This document shows, piece after piece, positions 12,901-24,900 of a stretch of 64,000 bases of DNA (position 1 is its first letter; every line of letters starts with the position of its first letter). A program made the position numbers and the translations under genes. Under the pieces are notes generated by a model. The model saw only the letters and a list, made by a program, of their open reading frames with translations. It was not told the DNA's origin and ran no database searches. The stretch is from Tanypteryx hageni (taxonomy: Eukaryota; Arthropoda; Insecta; Odonata; Petaluridae): the NCBI GenBank assembly GCA_028673005.1, contig CM054118.1:9075082-9139081 (forward strand), given 5' to 3'.

Positions 12901-15900
12901 TTAATATTGACTATTATTGTTTTCATAGAATGCACTATTATGATAATGAACATTTTAATCTTTATGTATTGTTATGCATATATTCAATTGTTTGGCAGTG
13001 CCTTACTTGATCAGATGAGCCCCGTGATTAACCTCTCAGTGCCAATCTGTGCATGTTACAAACCTCGGTTTCTTACCGTATCGCTGGCCTTGGTGCGTGG
13101 TACGGACCCATGCCGTGCTGCTTTTAATTTGCTATGTAGAGACAAGTTTTTAATATTTTTCGATTGGCATTCACATTATTATATAGAAAGGTTTTTACCT
13201 TAAGAAGACGTTGAATACAATATTTTTCTGACCGTTTTAGTTAGGCAAAACTAAATTAGGTCTGCTCCGCTGATTGATGCGAATAAAAATGTTTTGTTGT
13301 ATTACTTCACCTTTATTCTCTATCAATTACAAAATATTTATTTATGTTTCTAAATCACTTTTAGAAATTAGCTCATTCTTTAGGGAAGGAAATCATTTTT
13401 TAATAAGTCGATAATTTTCATCAGAAAATTCCATCTTCAGAAAGAATACGATCAAAGATACAGAACAAAAGGCAGGTGTTCTCAATCAATAGGAATTAGC
13501 TGTGTTCAAGTTTGCTAAGGCACAGTGAGAAGAATGGGAATAGAGGACAGCTAGAGATGATTCAGTCTCATTTTCATAAATCGTATCCATGCGATGTTAT
13601 TCATTACCAGTTCTCGAGTGCCACAACATCTGTTTGGAAGAGATAAAGTGGGAAGAGACTCTCAGCTACTGCGTAGTAAGGAGAACGAAGTGGTAAGCTG
13701 AATATTTAAAGAGAACTCGATTGTGTTATTTGAATGGAGTTGAAGTTCATGGGAACTATTCTAGCACTATAAGCAGTGATTAAGAGTTCAACATTTGTGT
13801 GGTATAAATAGTTATTACTTCATCAAGCGATAATGCATAAACTTATTGAAATAGAATTATTTATTCATTTATTTATTTATTTGTCCCAAAAACAGCACAA
13901 TGGCCCAATTACATTGGAAACAGTAAACAAATATAATACAATAATATACAATATAATATAGTAAGTAATAAAAAAACAACATCAATATGGTACATAGCTT
14001 GACATTAAGAGAATAAAAGTTCTGCTAACTGTTTTTTGAAGTAATTACTTGAAAATATGTCAACACCTGTGTTACGATGCAGCAGGTTATTGTATGCTGT
14101 TGGAATCCGGCTGAAGAGATAGACGAAAATTGGGAATATGAAACAAGTCCTTCAGACGGGTTGTGCGCAAGGGAATACGGAGGGCAAAGTATGCTAAGAT
14201 TTCAGGTGAGCGGTAGAAACCGTTAATAATTGAATGCAGGAAGGTAAGTTCGGAGAACTGTCGTCTACTAGGAAGTGAAGGAAGGCTTAAGTTATAGTTA
14301 GGAATCCATCAATTACAACTCTTTGAAGACGTGATTGCAGATAATCTTGAATTAATCTCAAAAGCGGACCATGAATATTGAATCTGTTGGCAAGTTTGTG
14401 TATGAGTAGCCTGTGGTCAACAGAATCGAATGCTTTATTCAGGTCAATATAACACACGTCAAGTTGTGATCTATCCTCAAAGGCCATTGTTACTTCATTG
14501 TGTAGTATAGTTAGGTTCGTTAAACATGAACCTCCTGGTAGAAAACCATGTTGTTGGTGGGAAATACATGGGAGAGAATAATGAAGAAGATTTCTTTGTA
14601 TTATTCTTTCAAAGACAATTGAAATTATTGGGAGAATGGAGATGGGTCAGTAATTTGAAACGTTTGAGCTTGAACCAGATTTTAGGATAGGTGTGATATT
14701 TGATAATTTCCATTTAGTCGGAAACACACCACTTGCGAAACATCTATTAAATATATTAGCTATGGGGAAACAAAGAGTTTCCGCTGTGTTTTTGAGGTAT
14801 ATTGCGCTTACTCCGTCAGATCCGGATGATTTCTTCGTATCCAATGCTAGGAGAAGATTTCTAACTTCGGAGGGCGATGTGCTCAAACAAGAAAGTGACT
14901 CTGATGTAACAGAATTGACTTTAGGCAAATTACTAATTGCTGAGGGAATAGTGAAGTTCGTTGAGAAATAATTGTTGAAAACGGAAGGACGTTCATTACC
15001 AAGACCACTAATATCTCCGTGTTTGATTAGATTTGGTATACGCGGTTTTCGGCGTCTCGAATTAATGAGGGACCAGAAACGTTTGCAATTTGATTTTAAG
15101 TCGTCAGTGACACTATCCACATATAGCTTATAATCTCTCCTTAAAAGATATTTACAGTGTTGTCTCATGTTACTGAAGACGTTTTTGGTTTCGGAATTTG
15201 GGTTCTTTTTAAAAAGGCGCCAACATGCAAGTTTATTTTTCAAACATAAATACGTTTCACCAGACATCCACGCCGGCTTCCTCGTCGTGAGTTTCCGGGA
15301 AGGAACCCAATCTGCGATGGTTGCTCCGATGATGTCGTAAAAATTGTCAAGCCCATCTTCGATGGAACCGGAACAAAGAAACTCCCAAGGCAAACGAGAA
15401 AGTACACGGTTAATAGCTGCCCACTCTGCCTTCTTCCAGACCCTAACTTAACAGGGGGGTAGGGGGCAGGACTTCACCGTAGGGAGAAATAGAAGTGAGG
15501 TTTCAACGGACATGTGGTCAGAACCGAAAATATTTCGGCCAGGGGAAACGGTTTCAATGTGAATGGAGGACACTATATAGTCCAGGGTGGCCATCTGTCT
15601 AGTTTTGTGCAAATTAAATTGACCGAGTTGAAGTCCACTGATGAAATGCTGGAAGAAAAACTCGTCATTGCTATTATGACACAAACCATCGTAGGGTGTA
15701 TACCATTCGATAGCCAGATTGAAGTCTCCTAAAAGAATGACATCTCCTAAGGAATGAACACGTAAAACAGATTCAAGACACACATCGAGAACTGATATAT
15801 CACTTGCTGGAGGGCGATAAAACACTCCTACAAAAACTTTAGTTTTTCAGGTTCTGCTGTCATTTAAATAAACACAGAGTTCACACCATAACAGCTCAGG

Positions 15901-18900
15901 GCATGTTTCGAGATCAGTCCTCCTTTGAGCAGACAAGGATGGGTGGATCGCTAGTAGCACACCACCGCCTCTGCGACCTTCGCGATCTCTTCTAAACACC
16001 TGATGGCTTTTAACAAGCAAAAGTTCACTGTCATTTATTGTAGAGTTAAGCCATGTCTCGGTGAGGGCAATTATATTGAAAGATGACAATTCTAGAAAAT
16101 GAGTATCAATAGTATTTCATTTGTTTTTTTAAGCTCCTCACGTTCTGTAAATAAACACTTAAATGAGCCCTTTTAGTGGGACCGGGGTTCACTTGCACAT
16201 CACCGGCAAGTAAGACCAAGCTGAGAAGAAGACCAAGAGATCGGCACGCGGAGGGTCTAACCGGTGAACGCCCCAAGGAGCGTCCCCTCTCCGAGGAATA
16301 GGAGAAACATCCGCAGGCAGAGGAACACGGGAACGAAAAACTTCTTTCACTATAACAATTTAAGTTGTATCTGGTATTCCACTCACAAGGCGACACCAAA
16401 CATATAAAAGTAACTACCGTAAGAGAAAAAAACTCGGGAGCACAAGAAACGCGTGATCTCAAGGTGGCGGCCATATTGGATGTCGTCGAATTCTCGATAT
16501 CCGCCTCCATAGACAACGTGAGCAGCAAACATATTCTGTATTTGTACTTTTACATACAGATTTTTATTCAGCAAGCGTCGAATCGCATATGGCGTATGAG
16601 AAAGTTCTCGATTTGCTTCTTGAGCAATTACAGCACCAGACATGGATCAATTCCATATAGTTACTCCACAAAGAGTGGGTTTCACGGCAAAAAAATTATC
16701 GGGAGAAAAGAAAGCGAAGGAGTTGTGCAAGGAAGGACTTCACGGAAGAGAGAAAACGAAAATGTGGCTGGATTCGCGGAATGGAAGAGCAAGAAGAAAA
16801 AGGATGGGAGAGAGGATGGTGAAGAAAGAGAGAGTGAAAGTGGGGAAGGGTTATGTAAACAAATGAGCTATATAACATGTACTATGGCGTAGATATTCCG
16901 AATTTTTCACATAAATCCGATTATTAGGTAAAACATTATAAATGTTTATAATGGACTACATCAAAATTGGCCATTTCAATAAAATATCTGCCAGATTTAC
17001 GGTAGAGTGGAAATGAAATCTAGCCCTCCCTGAGGGGTTAAGCCTGACGTATCTGTGCATGGCTGGTCTGCCCCTGTGTACAACAAACCTCCATACAACG
17101 AACATCCCTTTTTTTGGTCCTGCCAATTTCATTATATGGAGGTTTTACATATGGCCTACCAGGCCGAGGTGTCCTGAAAAATACCAGGGGGTGCGCCCTA
17201 AGAGATGTGTCCTAGTGTATTATCAATTGTATTTAACAAATAAATATTCATTTTGTATGTAAGATTTGCATCTACCTATATCACTCTAAGAGAGATTGCT
17301 ACATATTTTGAGAGGACAGTAAGAAGGAGAGAGCAAGGGAGAATGGAAGGGAAAAAGGGAGGAGAATGGGAGGATGGGAAGAAGAGAGGGAGGGAGGCAG
17401 AATAGGAGGGAGGGAGGCAGAATAGGAGGAGAGAGGGAAGGAAAATGGGAAGTACTTTAATTTTAATACTTAATCTGTACATATCTGTCATATTTGATGG
17501 GCGGTTATACTAGTTATTTATATAATATAGAGCAAGTTTGATGGAAATTCATCTATAATGAAATTTTTTTGCATTGCTTTTGCAGTATTATTTATTTACC
17601 TCTTAATTATACCTGTCATTATTTGTAATGAATTGTTGATAATACTTTGATTCATTGCCATTAATGAGTCTCACTTTTCTCAGGTATTGTTGAATGGCAT
17701 CCCGTTAGATGAGAAGTCACTGACATCAGAAGAGTTTGAAGAGGCAGTCCTTACAGAAATCATGAATCAAACACCAATGTTTCAGAAAGCTGTTTATAAA
17801 GGAGAATTAAAAGAAAGGGACAACCCTATTGATTTTGCAATGAACCAACCTAATGTTATGCCAAGGTATTTTTTTACTCTGAAAATTTTTTAATTGAAAT
17901 CCTTGTGTTGTTTTTTTCTGGCATGTATCAAAAGTTAATTTTAATTTAAAGCCTATTTTAAATTTTTTCACTAATTATCATACAAGACTAGTTAAAAAAT
18001 TTCCATCTTTATCCTTCCAGGTTAAATGAACGCATTCTCCATGCGAAGGATTCTACAAATCTTAATTTGATGGGCACCGATCCTTTCCCGGAAGATTCTT
18101 CATGGAACTGGTTTCTCTCCTCCAAAAACCAAATTTCCTCCCGCGACTTATCAGCTGCAGTTGTCAATCGAGCCCAATATGTTACTCGCAGAGACGACCA
18201 GTTAGTTAAGATGATCACCAATTGGGTGGTATCTGATTTGGAGACTTCAGAAGGCCGAAAGCTGTTGACAGATGCTCTTGAGCAAATGGTGAGTTATTTC
18301 CTTGAAAATACTAAAACAATTTGTTTTTTTATTCCTTAACCTTTAAATGCCAAAAGGCATGCCAGTGTGCCAGCAAATTTCTGGGTAAGCCTGACGAATG
18401 GCACACCCGTGGCCCGCTTAGCTCCAAGGCTGCTCAAAGATGTCGTTTTTGTCATAGAATCAAAATTTTTGGAGGAGAAGAAAGACGAAGCATCCTTCTT
18501 TTCTTTTTGCTCTCCCAAGGCTTAAGGTCTTGCATATTGGGGGAGGGGAGAGCAAACAAACTATCAAGAATGCCTCGCTCAAGGGATACACCCCTGCCGA
18601 GTTGAGACCCTCTCTCGCACCCAAACAGATGTTATAAACAGAAGCCCAGGACAAAATAACTCCTACCCCAAAGGTCCCTTCCCTTTGTTATTTTCTTCTA
18701 CCTTTTCTACACGTGTTTTATTGCATTTACGTTCAGTCATTTGCAGAGCACGAAGTAGAGCGGGTGTAGACTTGTGCATGCAAAAAATCTGCAGCTGTTC
18801 ATCATTATTTTGTAGTTATTCCTTTATTTTTATATAATTCGTTTGTAGATTGTTTAATTTTTTGCAAATATTTTTTAAAATTGGCCCTAAGCGTAAAACT

Positions 18901-21900
18901 TTGCACGAGGAAATTGAAGAAGTCTTCTTTGACTCCGATTCGGACGCTTACGAAGAGGAAAGTGAGTGAATTTTTGGAATAACAGCCCGAGACAGCTACC
19001 TCCTCAAGAAGTGAATCGGAATGGATATCTCCACATCAGGACCGTAGAATAATTAGAGAGCAACCCTTTACCGGTGGCACGAGTGGACTGAAGGATGGTG
19101 TGGCTCCAAATATCTCGAGCAATTCGACTCCATTCAGTGTTTTCCTCCTTTATTTTGCGGAAGTGTTCCAACTCCTGGTGGATGAGACAAATAGGTACTA
19201 TCACCAATACAAAGACAAATTAGACGAAGGACCTTCACCACAGCCTGACGTGGCAATTTATGAAATGTACTTGTTTTTTTCAATAGCTATACAAATGGGA
19301 CACGATGTAAGAGATACATTGAGGAACTACTGGTCGACATTGCAACAATTTTATACTCCTTTCTTTAATGCTACTATGAGATGTGACCGATTTCTTCACA
19401 TTCTCCGCTTTCTTCATTTCACTGACAACATTAACGAATCTGATAAGACTGACGAAAATTATGACAGATTATGGAAAATTAGAACTCTCTTTGAAATGCT
19501 CAATGACAGCTACGCTAAGTATTATAAACCTACTGAGCAATTGGCAGTAGATCGAGTCATTGTGCTTTTCAAGGGGAGAGTCATTTTCAAACAATACTTT
19601 TCTAAAAAACACAAACGTTTCGGCATAAAAATCCATAAACTCTGTGACAAGACTGGTTATTAGGGCGGGCCGAAAAGCCATTTTTTTAAGTTACGACTTT
19701 GCAATAGGTGTCAAAAGTTGTGCTTAGTGATCCTTATTACGGTGACAAAAGATGAAAATTCTGTGACAATATCTTCAGTCTGCGAAATCGCCTGAAAGTT
19801 CCATGAATATAGCGTAATTAGTGGTTTTCTGAAATTTTGTGTCTGCAGTGTTTCTTAGTTTCCAACGCATATGTTGACACAAATATGATGTAGAGATGCT
19901 GATAAAATGGATTCCAAACTGTTTGTCTCATAATCAACACACAATCACTGCCGCTAGTACGCCTCTTACTTGTGCAAACCTGTTAGCGCCGTGCACGAGA
20001 AGTTTTACAGCATATCGCTATTCTCATCAAGTGCTAATACTTATGACAACTGTGCACATTAAACAGTTAGTCCTCAAGGATCATGAATGTGTCCAAGATC
20101 TCAACAAAACCTACAATGCTCACAAGAAGAGCCCTTCACCATCATTTAAAAAACATATTGATACTATCTTGCTGCAGCTGGTCTCTTTGATATTGCCACT
20201 TGCAAGTGTGCAGATTATTCAAAATGCAAGTGCAAAATAAAGCTGCCACAAAAAGAGCGAGAGTTCTTGGCAGACCAGCAAACGTCGATGGGGTGGTATA
20301 TCGAGTGCGTGGATGTTAAAACTACACGCTTGAACAAGAAAAGGGCTGCTAGGAAAGAAAAAGAGCAAGCAATTTTGGAAAAGTGTGCTAAGCACGTGAC
20401 TTCCTTCTCCCATGGATTCCACACCTCTTGTATCCAATGACTGCTGCGTGGATGAAGAGAATCCTGAAAACCTACCTGATGTTGACGATGAGGAAGAGTT
20501 CAGCTTCACACCTCAGGAACCAGCCAAGTTGCTGTGATAAGTCAAGAGTAAGACTGGAGGCGTTTACACGTGCCTGTGAAGGAAGAGGTGTACCTGATCG
20601 AACTGCAGCACACTTAGCATCTTCTCTCCTTGCTGATGTAGACCGCAAACTCTAGACAAAAAAGCTGGATATAGTAATTGACAAAAACAAGGTCCGAAGA
20701 GAGCATATGAAGACTAGGAAAGAAATCTGATGGCAACAGCTTCCCGAAAATCTTTGGCTCCAGGCAGTATACTTCGATGGCAGGAAAGATTCTACAAAGG
20801 TACAAGACCTGGCAGAGGATGGGAAACTGCACCAAGGAAATCATCTGGAAGAGCATATATCTCTAATACAAGAACCTGGCTCGGTCTTCCTCGGTCATAT
20901 AACACCCAAGTCTGGCGATGTGGATGGTGTAGCACGGGTTATCTGGGACTTCCTCTGCAATCATGATATTTGTTTGCCGGAACTTACCTGTATTGGTTCC
21001 TATGGTGAGCCGAAGAATACAGGAAAACATAAAGGTGTGATATATTGTCTAGAGAAATATCTCCACCGCCCAGTTCAGTGAGCCACCGCCCAGTTCAGTG
21101 GGCGGTATGCCAGCTGCATTCAAATGAGTTGCCCTTTAGGCATCTTCTAGAATACCTCGATGAAAATACCTCTGGGCCAAATGCTTTTCTCAGTGAAGTA
21201 GGCAAGAGACTTCACTACTGTGAGACTCGAAATATCGTAGATTTTGAGGCCATTGACTCATATATACCAGACGTTGACACAGCAGATCTTAGCACAGATC
21301 AAAATTATCTGAAGAAGGCTTGCATCACTGTGGCCACTGGAGATTGTCCTAAGGAACTTGCCACAATGCTCCCAGGACCCGTGATTCATGCTCGCCTGTT
21401 GATTATGGCTTGTCGCATTCTTCGAGAGTACATGTCGACAGAAAATCCATCGCATACACTGCAGACACTTATCAAGTATTTAATGCGCGTATATGCGCCA
21501 ATGTGGTTTCACATAAAGAGGAACCTTACGATCGTTGATGCACCCAGGAATCTCTGGCTGACTACAAGAAAAATGCAATACTTACCAGACCACATCAAGA
21601 ATAGACTTGATCCTGCATTTGAGAAGAATTCTTACTAGCAAATTTTCGGAAATGGCGCCATTATGCTATCATTCCCTGTTGTCGATTATGAGACAAACCG
21701 TTTGGAATCCATTTTATCGGCATCTCTGCATCATATTTGTGTCATCATATGTGCTGGAAACTAACAAACACTGCAGACATGAAATTTCAGAAAACCTCTA
21801 ATTACGCTATATTCATGGAACTTTGAGGCGATTTCGCAGACTGAAGATATTGTCACAGAATTTTTATCTTTCGTCACCGTAATAAGGATCACTAAGCACA

Positions 21901-24900
21901 ACTTTTGACACCTATTGCAAAGTCGTACCTTAAAAAAATGGTTTTTTGGCCAGCCCTACCAGTTATACTTTTGACATGAAAGTGTATTTGGGGAAAGACA
22001 GACAAAATGCAATGCAAGAAATGACAGCGACACCTGTGACTGTTAGAGAACTTACTAGGAGAGTGGAAGGGGTTGGGCATAAGTTATATATGGACAATTT
22101 CTTCTCCTCTCCTACTCTCTTCGGCGATATTCAATCAAAGAAAATTTATTGTTGTGGAACTCTTAGACAAAACCAGAAAGACTTGGCCCAAGACTTTTCC
22201 AGTAAAAAAAGTGAAACTAAGATGGGGAGACATAAGCACTTGGACCAGGGATGACTTGACCGCAATTATATGGAAGGACAAAAGAGACGTGTGCATGCTA
22301 TCAAAAATTCACGATCCACCAGGAGAAGGAAACTTCCGCGATGAAGAGGGAAGAGCTGTGTGGCCTGTTATAGTCGAAGGTTATAACTGCCACATGGGGT
22401 ACGTGGACAAAGGAGATAGGATGGCTAACAGCTACATCATCGGTCGCCACACTTGGAAATGGACAAAGAAATTATTTTTTTCATTTAGTCGACCTAACTA
22501 TACTAAATAGTTGGATCCTCTTTTCCTCGTGCAGTGGCCCATTTTTACATCGGCAGTTCCGACTTTCCCTTGTGTGGCAACTGGTTGAAGAGGGTGCTAG
22601 GGCTCTTCCGTCCCAGAATCTCTCAAGGGGGCAACCTAGTGCTAGTGAAACACAAATAAACCACTTAGAGGCCAAGGACAATAAGCATTGGCCCATTTCG
22701 GGGACCTGTATCTATTGCCATGTGTGTTCCTCAAAGGTCAAATACTCAAGAACAAAATATAGGTGCAAGGCATGTGACGTGGGACTATGTGTTGAGCCCT
22801 GCTTTGAGGAATACCACACTAGCCCAACTCTATAGGAAATGTAAATACTGGGGTTGTGTCAGCTGCGGACTGAACATGAACCAGGTTGCCAAAAAGTGAG
22901 TTAATGCAGTGTTTTTGCACTTTATTTCGATTTATATCAACAATAAGTTGTTTTAGCAGCGAAATTTAGTCTGTTAGGGTTTTTTCGTCCTGTTTATTTC
23001 TACAATTAGGCAGAAACATGTAATTCTTTGAAAGTTTGACTACAAAATGCTTTTTATTTGAGCATTTTATCACCAATAGTACACGAGATATGCAATTTTT
23101 TGCAAAAGAGATACAGGAAAATTTAAATGTCCAAAATTAAATCCGGCAGCTGGACCCCGCCAGCGGGTATTTAAATCCAGCGGATAAAGGTTAATTGCTG
23201 TCTACATTATTATTTTTGAAATAAGCATAAGGCTTAAGGCTGTTTTAGAAAAATTAAATTGAGCATTTCAATGTTAGATTGTCGTAAAATATGTTATAAC
23301 TAGTGTAAAAGACCATCAATATGACGACGGGAAGGAAAAATACGAAACTGTACACAAACACCAACAGATTATTATGAATAACGAGCGTGGCCCTCTCTTC
23401 CATTCCCTTCTCTATGCGACGGCAATGAGAGACATGCTGCCATCTATGGCTGACTACCAGACTTAACCCTAACCCTAAATTTTTCCCAGACTCGCATTTA
23501 AGCCGAGGGGTGATTTTTTATTATAGATTTTGATAAAAAACGTCGACTTGTATTCGGGCAGATATGATAATAACAGGGAATAGTATAAACATTGATAAGA
23601 AACTGGTAAACAGAGCACTAACGAGAACAGTATACAGTCAAACCCCGATTTAGCGCTCCTCTATATAGTGCCATCCCCACATACCGCCCATTAATTGTAA
23701 TGAACAGAACTTCAACCTTATCACATAGATCAAGCATATAACTCAATTTACCACCACCTCCACTTTAGCGCCAATGTCAGTGATGGACAAATGGTGGCAC
23801 TAAATCAGGGTTTGACTGTAAACAGCGATATGAAACTTTGGTAAACAGTGTAATAACAAGAACAGTCATCATCATAGGTAGTCTGTCCGTAGACAGGTTC
23901 GTGATTATTCTTGGTTAAACCTGGTTCTCCATATACTCCTATTTTCCGCTGTCCTCTTTATATCTTGATAACTCTCTTTCCCTTTCAAATCGTCTATCAG
24001 CTGAAACCTTTTCCTACCTCTTTCCCTTTTCCCATCTAGTTTTCCTTCTAACACGTCTTTAATCATACTCTCTCTACTCAGGTAATGTCCAACCCAGTTA
24101 GCCTTCCTCTTTCTGATAGTCTGTATAACCATTCACTTCTCTCCTATTCTTCGTAGCACTTCATCGTTTTTCATCCTATCTGTCCATTTTATCTTCAGCA
24201 TTCTCCTCCAAGTCCACATTTCAAAGCTTTCCAAGTATTTGATGTCATTTTCACTTAGCGTCCATGTTTCTGCCCCATACAATGCTATACTCCATACGTA
24301 GCATTTTATCAACTTCTTGCGGATATCTTCCCTTATATTCCCTGTAAGTAGTTGTTTCTTTCTCCTGAAAGCCGCTTTTGCTTTTCCTATTCTAGTTTTG
24401 ATCTCATCCGTACATTTTGCCTCTCGTGTTATGATACTTCCAAGGTATTTATATTCTGAAACTTGTTCTTATGGCTTTCCCCCAATAGTTATGTTCAGAT
24501 TCTCTTCTTTACCCGATATTCGAATGACCTTGGATTTTTCTGTATTTATTTCCATACCGTATTTTCTACCTGTTATTACTAGTCTATTTATCATTTTCTG
24601 GAGTTCCTCTTCCATTCTTGCTAGAAGTACTTGATCATCCACTTATTTTACTGTTCTTATAATCCTTCCTCCAATTTTGAAATCTCCTGTGCCTTCTTAA
24701 CGCTTCTTGCATTAGACTTTCTCCATATATATTGAATAGGGTCGGCGATAGGCAGCAGCCTTGTCTTACTCCTCTACCGATATTTATTCCGCAGGTGTCC
24801 ACATTCTCAAACCTGACCTTTACAATTTGATTCTCAAATAGATTCCTAATCAGTCTCCTGTCTTTCCAGTCTACACCTATATCCTTTAATATCTTCATCA

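Larger units (their letters stand above)
13857..16528 (-). mobile_element. CR1/L2-like non-LTR retrotransposon, defective
   Basis: On the reverse strand the order is: N-terminal leader with 2A-like motif, apurinic-type endonuclease, reverse transcriptase, C-terminal tail, and an AAATAAATAAATGAATAAAT-type 3' end (13857-13882). The frame is split into several pieces. The segment between RVVIDGFLT (near 14290) and [10 protein letters not shown] (near 14270) lacks the RT palm with its YxDD, so the element carries an internal deletion and is inactive. The exact 5' end is not clear; the leader frame opens at 16528. Confidence 0.8.
19082..22835 (+). pseudogene. piggyBac transposase, split by insertion and frameshifts
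   Basis: The first half (to 19660) contains [34 protein letters not shown] and [13 protein letters not shown], where the first catalytic Asp is kept but the usual following Glu is Arg. The frame stops at the insert after CDKTGY and resumes at 21967 with [24 protein letters not shown] has the second Asp, [13 protein letters not shown] the third, and [20 protein letters not shown] with [14 protein letters not shown] the C-terminal Cys-rich zinc finger. Frameshifts separate the DNFF, GDISTW and Cys-rich parts, and the acidic N-terminus (about 18895-18968) is in another frame. Confidence 0.85.
18336..23194 (+). mobile_element. piggyBac transposon interrupted by another transposon
   Basis: Ends in TTAACCTTTAAATGCC at the left and the inverse (GGATAAAGGTTAA) at the right, with TTAA on both sides, the piggyBac target. 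Without the nested insert it is about 2.6 kb, a normal full length. The transposase (DDE_Tnp_1_7 type) runs on the + strand from about 18895 to 22835 around the insert. It starts 48 bases after an exon donor, so it sits very close to exon 6. Confidence 0.85.

Noticed and set aside
12838..13203. 121-codon frame in the intron after exon 4
   Set aside because: Hydrophobic composition from AT-rich DNA; no splice signals, homology or transposon context.
16365..16892. Plus-strand 175-codon frame
   Set aside because: It overlaps the LINE leader on the opposite strand and then enters purine-rich sequence; no recognisable domain.
23464..23478. TAACCCTAACCC-like telomere motif
   Set aside because: Only two units; similar short phrases at 6289 and 53556 are part of unrelated transposon flanks or arms, and the insect telomere unit is TTAGG.
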